A model generated the notes under the pieces. It did not search any database and was not told the DNA's origin. It saw nothing but the letters and a program-made list of their open reading frames with translations. A DNA stretch of 28,755 nt from Gammaproteobacteria bacterium (GTDB lineage Bacteria > Pseudomonadota > Gammaproteobacteria > Thiohalomonadales > Thiohalomonadaceae), in contig JALOAT010000050.1 of assembly GCA_023228645.1 (NCBI GenBank), positions 1-28,755 on the forward strand, in the 5' to 3' direction. Shown here one piece after another: positions 17,076 to 24,284 of this stretch (position 1 is the first letter of the stretch; each line of letters begins with the position of its first letter). The position numbers were made by a program, and so were the translations under genes.

Positions 17076-17302
17076 GGGCCGCCCACCAGTCCCGCCTGGG
17101 CGAACAGCGCGAGGGTGCGCTCTGCCTCCACCGGGTCGATCTTGTGCAAGGCAAAGCCGACGTGGATGAGCACGTAGTCATCCACCGCCACGTCTTCCAA
17201 CAGGGCAGTGGAGACCTCTTTCTTCACACCGCCGAGGCTGACCACGGCGGTGCCGCCATCCCGGTCGACCGTCACCACACGCGCGGGAATCGCAAGGCAC
17301 AT
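17072..17302 (-). CDS. hypC: Hydrogenase maturation chaperone HypC
   Basis: Small chaperone (76 residues) that holds the iron unit with HypD and delivers it to the large-subunit precursor. It begins MCLAIPARVV with the essential Cys2 (Met removal exposes it), followed by the beta-barrel segment and VLIHVGFALHKIDPVEAERTL. This is the canonical HypC; a second family member (hupF) lies at 20543-21028, suggesting one may be dedicated to the Hyb enzyme. It starts one base after the hypB stop and overlaps hypD by four bases. Confidence 0.96.
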   Translation of the reverse strand: MCLAIPARVVTVDRDGGTAVVSLGGVKKEVSTALLEDVAVDDYVLIHVGFALHKIDPVEAERTLALFAQAGLVGGP

Positions 17303-17303
17303 G

Positions 17304-18179
17304 TCAGGGTGCCTCCCCCGCGGAATGCCCCACCAGCGCCACCTGACGGGTGGCGCGGATCCACTGTTGCCACAGCGCCATGCCCTCGCCGCGGGTGGCC
17401 GAGAGCTGCAGCACGCGGATGGAGGGATTTACGCGCCGCGCGTATTCGATGCACTTCTCCACATCGAACTGCAGATAGGGCAGCAGATCGATCTTGTTGA
17501 GGATCATGAGATCGGCGGCGTGGAACATGTCGGGATACTTGATGGGCTTGTCCTCACCCTCGGTCACCGACAGGATCACCACCTTGTGCGCCTCGCCCAG
17601 GTCGAAGGCGGCGGGACACACCAGGTTGCCCACGTTCTCGATGAACAGCACGCTGCCGTCCTGCGGCTTCAGATGGTCCACGGCATGGCCGACCATGTGC
17701 GCATCCAGATGGCAGCCCTTGCCGGTGTTGATCTGCAGCGCCGGCACGCCGGTTTGGCGGATGCGCTCGGCATCGTTGGCGGTCTGCTGATCGCCCTCGA
17801 TCACCGCCAGCGGGAACTCCTCTTTCAAGGCCTCGATGGTGCGCGTGAGCAAGCTGGTCTTGCCCGAGCCGGGGCTCGACACCAGGTTCAGCGCCAGGAT
17901 GCCGTGCTCGGCGAACCGGCGTCGGTTGGCGGCGGCATAGGCGTTGTTCTTGGCGAGGATGTCGGTCTCGATCTGCACCATGCGCGCCTGGCTGAGCCCC
18001 GGCGCATGGGCGCGGGCCGGGCCCTGGCCGTAATCGTGGGTGCCGGCGTCGTGATGATGGTGGTCGTGATCGTGCGCATGACCGTGGGCATGATCATGAT
18101 GATGATGGTGGTGATGATGCCCGTGCCCATCGCCTTCGATGTGCACTTCGCCTTCGCCGCAACCGCACACGTTACACAT
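17304..18179 (-). CDS. hypB: Hydrogenase nickel-incorporation GTPase HypB with His-rich nickel-binding region
   Basis: GTPase that inserts nickel into the large subunit with HypA. It starts MCNVCGCGEG (CxxCGC high-affinity metal site). A stretch with 20 histidines between residues 13 and 48 follows, which in other HypB proteins stores nickel. The GTPase core has the P-loop SSPGSGKTSLL, the EGDQQTANDAERI switch region, the metal-binding GKGCHLDAHMV and FIENVGNLVCP, and NKIDLLPYL. Length is 291 residues. The ATG at 18179 has GGAG about seven bases upstream. A 236-base gap separates it from hypA, the longest clean break in the hyp genes. Confidence 0.97.
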   Translation of the reverse strand: MCNVCGCGEGEVHIEGDGHGHHHHHHHHDHAHGHAHDHDHHHHDAGTHDYGQGPARAHAPGLSQARMVQIETDILAKNNAYAAANRRRFAEHGILALNLVSSPGSGKTSLLTRTIEALKEEFPLAVIEGDQQTANDAERIRQTGVPALQINTGKGCHLDAHMVGHAVDHLKPQDGSVLFIENVGNLVCPAAFDLGEAHKVVILSVTEGEDKPIKYPDMFHAADLMILNKIDLLPYLQFDVEKCIEYARRVNPSIRVLQLSATRGEGMALWQQWIRATRQVALVGHSAGEAP

Positions 18180-18415
18180 AGCGTTTCTCCGTATTCTGAT
18201 ATTCCATTGGATGCCGACTCTCCTGGCCGGAAGCCCGCCGCTTCTCTGGGAGAGGGCTGGAGAGATCCAAAGCTCCGGAATTTAATCCCCTCTCCCTGAG
18301 GGAGAAGGGAACATTCAAGCCAGCACCTGCGCTCTCCGACACCGCCTCACGTCTTTCCCCCTCTCGCCGCATCTCCAGGATGAGCCGGAAGAAGGGACGG
18401 TCCACCTCACACCGG
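18180..18415. other. Intergenic region between hypA and hypB with degenerate CCCTCTCCC repeats
   Basis: Contains TCTCTGGGAGAGGGCTGGAGAGATCC (18252-18277), which resembles the start of the 106-bp repeat and its GGGAGAGGGCTGGGGAGAGG flank. Nearby at about 18288-18309 is CCCTCTCCCTGAGGGAGAAGGG, an imperfect hairpin. It looks like a decayed member of the same intergenic repeat group. I see no clear promoter for hypB. Confidence 0.5.
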
Positions 18416-18757
18416 CTATTCAACCTCCAGTTCCTTGACCCGCAATTCGTCACCGCCGGTCACCTGCAATTGATAACCGCCACACAACGGGCAGGGCTCG
18501 AAGCGTTGCCTCACATGCACCTCTTTCCCGCATGGCAGGCACCAGGCGCGTCCGGGCAGGTGGATGATCTCCAGCGCAGCGCCGTCGGCCAGCGAGCCTT
18601 GCATGACCACATCGAAGCCGAAGCGCATGGCTTCCGGGTCGACGCCCGCCAGTTCGCCAATCTCCAGCCACACGGTCTTCACGCGGTGAAAGTCCTGGGC
18701 CTTGGCCTGGTCCCCAATGACCTGCAGCACGCCCTCGCACAGCGACATCTCATGCAT
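18416..18757 (-). CDS. hypA: Hydrogenase nickel-incorporation protein HypA
   Basis: Nickel metallochaperone of 113 residues working with HypB. It begins MHEMSLCEGV, with the nickel-binding N-terminal MHE. The zinc site is made of two CxxC pairs, CLPCG and CPLCGG. The motif VKTVWLEIGELAGVDPEAMRF is characteristic. GGAGG lies seven bases before the ATG at 18757. The start overlaps the end of hupK by eight bases. Confidence 0.96.
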   Translation of the reverse strand: MHEMSLCEGVLQVIGDQAKAQDFHRVKTVWLEIGELAGVDPEAMRFGFDVVMQGSLADGAALEIIHLPGRAWCLPCGKEVHVRQRFEPCPLCGGYQLQVTGGDELRVKELEVE

Positions 18758-19952
18758 GCACGGTCCTCCGCAGGTGGAAACCCACGCAAGGATCGACGGC
18801 GTTGATCCACAGCGCCGCCTGGCGCCGCAGCACGGCCTCGTCGTCGCCGCACAGTGTCAACAGGCCCTGGGCGGCCACGCCGGCCGGGTGAAAATTCCAT
18901 TCGGTGGGGGCCAGGATGCGAAAACGCCGCACCGCACCGCGGGCGATCTCCACGTAGTGGATTAAACGCCCCCGTGCCGCCTCCACCTGGGCCAGGCCGT
19001 TGCCGCCTGCAACAGGTGCGGCACTGTCCCCACAGGCTTCGTCCCATTCCAGGGCCAGCCGATCCCGTTCCAGCCGTTTCGGGATGTCTTCCAGTTCCAC
19101 CAGGCGCGCCACCAGGCGCGTCAGCAGGCCGTTGCCCTCGTTGGCGAGCAGGTCGGCCACCAGCGGCTGCCGACGCTGGCGCTCCAAAGCGGTGGTTTCA
19201 CAATGGGTGCCCTGCCAGTCGGGCGCAGCCACGAAGGCGTCGGCGCCTGGCATCGCCAGGCGGGCCCGCAGGACCTCGGCGTCCAGGGCGGGCAGCCACG
19301 CCTCGTGCGTGCCACCGAGTCCCTGCCAGCCAAGTTCACGCACGCGGTGCAGCAGGCGGGCCGGCAGCGCGTCCCCGCGCGCCAGCCAGGCGTCAAACGC
19401 GGTGCGCGAGCGCAGCGGTGAAGAGAGGTCACCGCCACTGCCGAGCACCTGGGCCGTCAGACTGCGCAGGGCGTCGATGGCGCCGGTCAGGGCGGCGAGA
19501 TCGATGGCCGGGCGGCCGTCGAGCCGGAACGGCTGCGCCTCACCGAACAGCGCGCGGCGCAGGTCCGGCAGCAGTCTCATCACCTGCGGCAGGCGCTCGC
19601 CCGGCCCGGGCTCGTCGAGGAAGCCGGGCCAGTCGAGCAGGATGCGCAGCAGGTGTTCACGGGCCGTCTCCATCCACACCAGCATGTCGCGCGCGCGCCG
19701 CTGCGCCGGTGAGGGCGTCAGGCCCAGGGCCTGTTCGCAGGCGCGCAGTGCGGCCTCGCACTGTGCCGTGGCGCAGATGCTGAACACCCGTGGGATGCGC
19801 CTGAGGGCCTCGTCGGGGGCGACGTTTTCCAGGAGGCGGCTGGCGAGCAGCGGCCGAGCCGACTGGATGACCACGCGCTCCACCCGCTCGCCCCGGCAGG
19901 CCAGCTCGATATCCAGACAGCCTTCCAGCGGGGAGCGTGCGGCGGGATTCAT
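18750..19952 (-). CDS. hupK: HupK/HoxV-type assembly scaffold (degenerate hydrogenase large-subunit paralogue)
   Basis: This 400-residue protein resembles a [NiFe] large subunit but lacks complete metal ligation. The first motif reads RVFSICATAQ instead of RxCGxCTxxH, so the first Cys is Phe and His is Gln while C60 is kept. The second reads DPCVGFHLR instead of DPCxxCxxH, so the second Cys is Phe. LAPTEWNFHPAGV matches the AxTxWNxxPRD region of real large subunits. HoxV/HupK proteins of this kind are proposed to carry the Fe(CN)2CO unit to the large subunit, mainly in organisms making hydrogenase in air. It overlaps hybE by four bases and hypA by eight. Confidence 0.85.
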   Translation of the reverse strand: MNPAARSPLEGCLDIELACRGERVERVVIQSARPLLASRLLENVAPDEALRRIPRVFSICATAQCEAALRACEQALGLTPSPAQRRARDMLVWMETAREHLLRILLDWPGFLDEPGPGERLPQVMRLLPDLRRALFGEAQPFRLDGRPAIDLAALTGAIDALRSLTAQVLGSGGDLSSPLRSRTAFDAWLARGDALPARLLHRVRELGWQGLGGTHEAWLPALDAEVLRARLAMPGADAFVAAPDWQGTHCETTALERQRRQPLVADLLANEGNGLLTRLVARLVELEDIPKRLERDRLALEWDEACGDSAAPVAGGNGLAQVEAARGRLIHYVEIARGAVRRFRILAPTEWNFHPAGVAAQGLLTLCGDDEAVLRRQAALWINAVDPCVGFHLRRTVHA

Positions 19953-20461
19953 TGGCCGCGCCCAGGAGCGAACAGGCCGCGCAGCAGCGCACGCCGGATC
20001 GGTTGTGACGGTGGCTCGGGTTGGGTTTCCGGCTTCGGACGCGGCGTCATGAGCCGCAGCATGATGCCCTCCGCCTTGGCCACGGCCTGTGCCTGGCTGG
20101 CGAAGGCCGCCATGGGCGAAAACAGGGATTCACTGAGAAACCGGCCGATCCCCGGCTCCTCGCCCAGGGTCAGTTCACAGGGCCCGGCGGGGAAATCGAA
20201 ACTGTGCCGGCTGCCCGGCGCCAGGTCGTGGAAGCTGTCGCCCTCGGGTGGCAGCACGAGGAGATTCATGAACCAGGGGGTGATGAGCACGCCGACACAG
20301 TGCGCGCGCCACAGTCGGAAACCGACCGCCTCCACGAGCAGGGCGCGGTTGAGGATGGGCAACCCGGCCATACGCTCCGCCTCAATGGCGCGAAAAGCGC
20401 TTTCCAATCCCTCGATCAAGCACACTTTCTGGATCGTCACCGCTGCACCTGCTCCATTCAC
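19949..20461 (-). CDS. hybE: HybE/HupJ family hydrogenase assembly chaperone
   Basis: Assembly chaperone of about 170 residues thought to proof-read maturation of the hydrogenase subunits before Tat export. Family motifs are AERMAGLPILN, VEAVGFRLW, GVLITPWFMNLLVLP, GIGRFLSESLFSPMAAF and a C-terminal RRALLRGLF. The start is uncertain. The longest frame starts at a GTG at 20461, whose GGAG is very close; a GTG at 20440 is an alternative and would leave a more typical N-terminus. The gene is preceded by an unusual gap and atypical sequence at the end of hupF. It overlaps hupK by four bases. Confidence 0.88.
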   Translation of the reverse strand: MNGAGAAVTIQKVCLIEGLESAFRAIEAERMAGLPILNRALLVEAVGFRLWRAHCVGVLITPWFMNLLVLPPEGDSFHDLAPGSRHSFDFPAGPCELTLGEEPGIGRFLSESLFSPMAAFASQAQAVAKAEGIMLRLMTPRPKPETQPEPPSQPIRRALLRGLFAPGRGQ

Positions 20462-20522
20462 GCTCCCTGCCGGTCCGCGGAAATTAGCAATGGATATGCC
20501 AGAAACGGCGTTCGCACCCGCT

Positions 20523-20537
20523 GGCAGCCTGGCTGCC
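20523..20537. repeat. Short hairpin between hupF and hybE
   Basis: GGCAGC and GCTGCC flank a three-base loop. It sits just downstream of the hupF stop on the minus strand. There is no run of T after it in that direction, so it is a weak terminator candidate at best. Its position in the only long gap of the hupF-hypA segment makes it worth recording. Confidence 0.4.
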
Positions 20538-20542
20538 GGCCT

Positions 20543-21028
20543 TTATGCAAACTGGGCCATGATCCTGCCGTTTTCATCCCCGCCGGGTCTATACATGAGC
20601 CCACAAATTGACTTAGGGATTTCCACTAATAGACGATTTTTGCAAAGTAGGTTTCCAGTGGGCGCACTGGGCGGCGATCGCGCAGCGGTGGGCAGCGCGT
20701 TCGCCCCAGGCGAAACGCATCGCAGAGTGATATTTCTGAATGGGATATCGCGGGATGGACAGCGCCGTAGCCCGGGGAAATAATGGTCGAGGTCGAGGTC
20801 CGTTTCGCCGGCCATCACCGCATCCAGGGCCTCGAAGGCGCGGTTGGCGTGGAGCGCGTCCTCCTCGCTCATCACCTCACGGGCCGAGCCGAGAAAGTTC
20901 AGCAGCCAGGTGCCCGCCGGCTGCGGGCCGACCAGCATGAGGTTGACCCACTCCTCGCCGTTGCGGCCGCGGCAGCGGGCGTAGAAGCCCTGACTTTCGA
21001 TCACCTGCACCGGAACGCCTATGCACAC
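20543..21028 (-). CDS. hupF: HypC-family chaperone HupF with atypical C-terminal extension
   Basis: The first ~88 residues are a HupF/HypC-type chaperone: MCIGVPVQVI with Cys2, ARCRGRNGEEWVNLMLVG, and AGTWLLNFLGSAREVMSEEDA, then DLDHYFPGL. Usual HupF proteins then continue for a few residues with an REPxLPxHLR-like end. Here about 70 unrelated residues follow (from RRCPSRDIPF), with no family I recognise, and the DNA becomes visibly richer in A and T between about 20590 and 20665. This looks like loss of the original 3' end and read-through into foreign or rearranged sequence. The start is a GTG at 21028, overlapping hybD by ten bases. The chaperone core is probably functional. Confidence 0.85.
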   Translation of the reverse strand: MCIGVPVQVIESQGFYARCRGRNGEEWVNLMLVGPQPAGTWLLNFLGSAREVMSEEDALHANRAFEALDAVMAGETDLDLDHYFPGLRRCPSRDIPFRNITLRCVSPGANALPTAARSPPSAPTGNLLCKNRLLVEIPKSICGLMYRPGGDENGRIMAQFA

Positions 21029-21558
21029 AGGGGATCACCCTCCCGGGTCTTGCTTTCCCAGAAGCAGGGCAGCGGGCACTCGCGCGGCGTGAGGCTGACG
21101 CCGGCCAGGGCCAGCTCGTCGATCACCATCTGCAGCATGGCCTCCACCTTCTGCAGGGTGGCCTCGCTGAGCCCAAGGGTGTTGTTCAGGTCGTAGGGCA
21201 CCATGCCGATGATGGTCACGTGTTTCGGTGCCTCACCGCTGACGGCGAGCAAGCCGAGCAGGTCGGACAGGCCCAGTTGGTGATTGGAAATCTTGGTCTG
21301 GAAGAAGGCCGGCACCTGTTCGTCGGCGAGGCGCACCAGGGTCCCCGGTGCGGCGCCGGTGTTGACGCAATCAGTGACGATGAGCCGTTCCTTGCCGCGC
21401 ATGGGCTCGAACAGCTCGGTGCCGGCGGTGCCACCGTCGATCACGTCCACCCCGGGCGGCAGTTCGTAGCGGCTCTCCAGCAGCTCCGCCACGCGCACGC
21501 CCACGCCTTCGTCCTGCATCAGGATGTTGCCCAGACCGAGCACCAGAATGCGCGACAC
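21019..21558 (-). CDS. hybD: HybD-type hydrogenase maturation endopeptidase
   Basis: Nickel-dependent protease that removes the C-terminal peptide of the large subunit after metal insertion. The sequence begins SRILVLGLGNILMQDEGVGVR. The three nickel-binding residues of the family are in place: E17, D63 (VTDCV) and H93 (KISNHQLGL). DGGTAGTELF is also typical. The natural target is the 15-residue tail of HybC. The start is a GTG at 21558 with GAGGA about ten bases upstream; the frame is open further but only into repeat sequence. At 179 residues it is somewhat longer than HybD, with a Cys-containing tail (CPLPCFW...PLCA). Confidence 0.94.
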   Translation of the reverse strand: MSRILVLGLGNILMQDEGVGVRVAELLESRYELPPGVDVIDGGTAGTELFEPMRGKERLIVTDCVNTGAAPGTLVRLADEQVPAFFQTKISNHQLGLSDLLGLLAVSGEAPKHVTIIGMVPYDLNNTLGLSEATLQKVEAMLQMVIDELALAGVSLTPRECPLPCFWESKTREGDPLCA

Positions 21559-21632
21559 GGTGATTTTTTCCTCGTTGACGATTAGTTGGATCTCGCCAAG
21601 GCGCGAAGATCGCCAATGTTGAAGATGTAGGT

Positions 21633-21731
21633 CCCCTCTCCCGGAGGGCTGTCTCTTAGCCACATTTCGCCGTTGTAGCCAGCCCTTCACCCCCTCTCCC
21701 TCCGGGCTGTCTCTTGGTCACATCTTGCGCG
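21633..21731 (+). repeat. Pair of imperfect ~40-bp direct repeats
   Basis: Units starting at 21633 and 21691 share CCCCTCTCCC, a variable GGA/TCC step, then GGGCTGTCTCTT(A/G)G(C/T)CACAT(T/C)T. A third partial unit at 21738 has CCCTCTCCCTCCGGGAG only. They lie 58 bases apart inside the 350-bp element. Confidence 0.7.
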
Positions 21732-21754
21732 CACACTCCCTCTCCCTCCGGGAG

Positions 21755-21860
21755 AGGGCTGGGGAGAGGGGATCAATTCAGATGCGGCTGTTGGTTTATT
21801 GATCCCCTCATCCTGTCCTTCGGCAATTCGCTCCATGCATTGCCTACCTCCTGCATCCAT
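21755..21860 (+). repeat. 106-bp dispersed intergenic repeat, copy 2
   Basis: Matches 4628-4733 with four mismatches and no gaps. In this copy GGGGATCAAT and ATTGATCCCC form a perfect 10-bp stem around a 20-base loop, so the substitutions relative to copy 1 either restored or destroyed the stem. It lies inside the 350-bp inverted-repeat element. Confidence 0.9.
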
Positions 21861-21951
21861 GCAGTCGTCTCCTGGAGGCGAGGGGGCCAGGCCGAGCGTT
21901 CCACTCTACCTTGGCGATCTTCGCGCCTTGGCGAGATCAACCCTCCCCAGC

Positions 21952-22536
21952 TCAGGCCACGGCCATGAACAGGCCCGCGGAGGCCATGCCGAAACCGATG
22001 AACCGCGCACCGCGACCCGCGAGCAGCCACTGGCCGAGGGCGATGCCGCCGGCGTGCAGCAGCGCCGTGACGCTGGCGAAGCCCGCGGCATAGGCGAGCG
22101 CGCCCGCACCCGCAGACATCTCGAGGGCATGGGCCTGACCGTGGAAAACGCCGAACAGCGCAATGAGCGCCATGCCCGGCACCAGCGGCATGCGTACGTT
22201 GAAGGCAACCAGCAGGCCCAGCACCATCACCGAGGCGAGGATCAGCGGCTCCATGAACGGCAGGGCGATGCCGGCGAAGCCGAGCATGGCCCCGGCCAAC
22301 ATCATGCCGACGAAGGCCGCCGGCAGCGCCCACAGCGCACGGCCGCCCGCGTAAGCGGCCCACAAGCCCACGGCCACCATGGCGAGCAGGTGGTCGAGGC
22401 CGCCCAGCGGATGCATCACACCCTGCACCAGCCCGCCACCGTCGTAATGACCGGTGTGGGCGAAGGCCAGCGTGGGGCCGGTGAGCAACGCCAGTGCGGC
22501 GGCGCGGGCAACGGTTTTCTTGTTCATTATGCGCAT
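21952..22536 (-). CDS. hupE: HupE/UreJ-family nickel permease
   Basis: Membrane protein of 194 residues that probably imports nickel for hydrogenase maturation. It has an N-terminal signal-like segment ending at AFAHTGHYDGG, then about six hydrophobic helices. Family motifs are HPLGGLDHLLAMVAVGLWAA, which carries the metal-binding His/Asp, and GVFHGQAHALEM. The ATG at 22536 has GAGG nine bases upstream; an ATG at 22527 is an alternative. The gene follows hybC by 17 bases. With the His-rich HypB it gives this locus two nickel-handling functions. It ends 13 bases from the 350-bp element. Confidence 0.93.
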   Translation of the reverse strand: MRIMNKKTVARAAALALLTGPTLAFAHTGHYDGGGLVQGVMHPLGGLDHLLAMVAVGLWAAYAGGRALWALPAAFVGMMLAGAMLGFAGIALPFMEPLILASVMVLGLLVAFNVRMPLVPGMALIALFGVFHGQAHALEMSAGAGALAYAAGFASVTALLHAGGIALGQWLLAGRGARFIGFGMASAGLFMAVA

Positions 22537-22553
22537 GGTGGTTTTCCTCGGCT

Positions 22554-24257
22554 TCACAGCGCCTTGACCTTGACGATTTCCTGCCGCTCCGTGTCCACCA
22601 TGTGGATGGCGCAGGCGATGCAGGGATCGAATGAGTGCACGGTGCGCAGCACTTCCAGGGGTTTCTTCGGGTCCGCCACCGGATTGTCCATGAGCGACGC
22701 CTCGTAGGGGCCGATCTCGTCGTTCTGGTCGCGCGGGCCGGAGTTCCAGGTGCTGGGCACTACCGCCTGGTAATTCTTGATCTTCCCGTCCTCGATGACC
22801 ACCCAGTGCGACAGTGCACCACGGGGCGCCTCGTGGAAGCCGAAGCCGCGCACCTCGCCCTTGGGGAATACCGGCGGATTGAAGATCTCGGTATCGCCCG
22901 TGGCGATGTTGTCGATGAGCTTCTGCCACTGTTGCTTGAGCGTATCGAGCATCATGCTGGCGCGTACGGAGCGTGCGGCATGGCGGCCGATGGTGGAATG
23001 CAGCGCATCGAGCGGGATGTTGGGGTTCTTGGACACGGCGCGCAGGGTGCCCATGGCCTGATCGAGGTAGCGCTTGGCGCCCTCGTGGCCCGCGGCCACC
23101 AGCACCAGCACATGGGCCAGCGGCCCCACCTGGGCGCGCTTGCCGTAGAACGTGGGCGCCTTGACCCAGGAGTACTTGCCGTCGTCCTGGAAATCCGTGT
23201 AGTTGGGCTCGCCCTCGCCGTCGTACGGATGCAGCGGCTGGTCGCCGTGATACCAGGCGTGCTTGGAGCTCTCCGCCACGCCGTCGCGGAAGTACGCATC
23301 GCCATGGGTGAGGATAGGTTTGAAGGTGCTGAGGTCGCCATTCTCGATGTAGCCGCCGGGCAGGTCGAACACGGTGCCCTTGGTGTCCTGCGGGCAGTCG
23401 GGCACGGCCAGGTAGTTGGTGATCCCCTTGCCGTAACCGGCCCAGTCCAGATAGAAGGCGCCGATGGCGGGCACGTCGGTCAGGTAAACCGACTTTACGA
23501 AGTGTTCAAGCTTGTCCATCCAGCCCTTGATCATCATCAGCCGCTCCATGTTCAGCACCGACTGGCTGTTCATGTTGATGGCGTTGCTGATGCCGCCCAC
23601 GGCGAGGTTCTGGATGTGCGGCGACTTGCCGCCGAGCACGGCGACGATCTTGTTGGCGTAGTTCTGCACCTCCAGCGCCTGGAGGTAATGGGCCACCGCC
23701 ATGAGGTTCACCTCGGGCGGCAGCTTCATGGCCGGGTGGCCCCAATAGCCGGTCGCGAAGGGGCCGAGCTGACCGCTGCTCACGAAGGTCTTCAGGCGAT
23801 CCTGCACCGCCTTCATCTCGTGCGGACCGTTCAGGTGCCAATCGGACAGGCTCTCGGCCAGCTGGGCGGCCTTCTTCGGGTCGGCCTTGAGCGCGGACAC
23901 CACATCGACCCAGTCCAACGCCGAGAGGTGATAGAAATGCACCATGTGGTCCTGGATGGTGTGCGCCGTCTGGATGATGTTGCGCACCAGTTGCGCATTC
24001 ACCGGTACTTCCATGCCCAGGGCGTTCTCCACCGCGCGCACGGAAGTGATGGCGTGGGTGGTGGTGCAAACTCCGCAGAAGCGTTGGGTAAACAGCCAGG
24101 CCTCACGCGGGTCGCGGCCCACCAGGATCTTCTCGATGCCGCGCCACATCTGGCCCGACGACCAGGCCTTGGTCACCTTGCCGTTGTCCACTTCCACATC
24201 GATGCGCAGATGGCCTTCGATGCGGGTTACCGGATCCACCGTAATACGCGTCGTCAC
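22554..24257 (-). CDS. hybC: [NiFe]-hydrogenase large subunit, HybC-like (group 1c type)
   Basis: Catalytic subunit of a periplasm-facing uptake hydrogenase that oxidises H2 and passes electrons to quinone through HybO, HybA and HybB. NiFe ligands are C61 and C64 in RFCGVCTTTH and C546 and C549 in DPCIACAIH. The 15 residues after H552 (MVDTERQEIVKVKAL) are the peptide expected to be removed by HybD. HybC-type blocks include SVRAVENALG, DHMVHFYHLSALDWVDVVSA, GYWGHPAMKLPPEVNLM and GFHEAPRGALSHW. The start is a GTG at 24257 with GAGGAG upstream. Length is 567 residues. The protein has no signal peptide and would be exported with HybO. Confidence 0.96.
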   Translation of the reverse strand: MTTRITVDPVTRIEGHLRIDVEVDNGKVTKAWSSGQMWRGIEKILVGRDPREAWLFTQRFCGVCTTTHAITSVRAVENALGMEVPVNAQLVRNIIQTAHTIQDHMVHFYHLSALDWVDVVSALKADPKKAAQLAESLSDWHLNGPHEMKAVQDRLKTFVSSGQLGPFATGYWGHPAMKLPPEVNLMAVAHYLQALEVQNYANKIVAVLGGKSPHIQNLAVGGISNAINMNSQSVLNMERLMMIKGWMDKLEHFVKSVYLTDVPAIGAFYLDWAGYGKGITNYLAVPDCPQDTKGTVFDLPGGYIENGDLSTFKPILTHGDAYFRDGVAESSKHAWYHGDQPLHPYDGEGEPNYTDFQDDGKYSWVKAPTFYGKRAQVGPLAHVLVLVAAGHEGAKRYLDQAMGTLRAVSKNPNIPLDALHSTIGRHAARSVRASMMLDTLKQQWQKLIDNIATGDTEIFNPPVFPKGEVRGFGFHEAPRGALSHWVVIEDGKIKNYQAVVPSTWNSGPRDQNDEIGPYEASLMDNPVADPKKPLEVLRTVHSFDPCIACAIHMVDTERQEIVKVKAL

Positions 24258-24284
24258 GTCGCTCTCTCCTCTGGCAATTCTTTA

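Larger units (their letters stand above)
21589..21938. repeat. 350-bp element with perfect 28-bp terminal inverted repeats (MITE-like)
   Basis: Positions 21589-21616 and 21911-21938 are exact reverse complements over 28 bases (GATCTCGCCAAGGCGCGAAG... and its mirror). Between them lie two CCCTCTCCC...GGGCTGTCTCTT direct repeats, a GGGAGAGGG block and the second 106-bp repeat copy. It separates hupE from hybD by nearly 400 bases in an otherwise tightly packed operon. No transposase frame is present. The size and termini resemble a non-autonomous mobile element, though I see no clear target duplication. Confidence 0.8.

Noticed and set aside
18750..19952. Broken hydrogenase large-subunit pseudogene
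   Set aside because: The loss of one Cys in each motif is the normal pattern for HupK/HoxV and the frame is intact and coupled to its neighbours.
20638..20658. Possible sigma-54 promoter upstream of hybE on the minus strand (TGG...TTTGCA)
   Set aside because: The GG to GC spacing is 11 instead of 10 bases, which normally abolishes sigma-54 recognition.
21591..21760. CRISPR array, suggested by the repeated CCCTCTCCC units
   Set aside because: Only two or three imperfect units with no uniform spacers and no cas genes.
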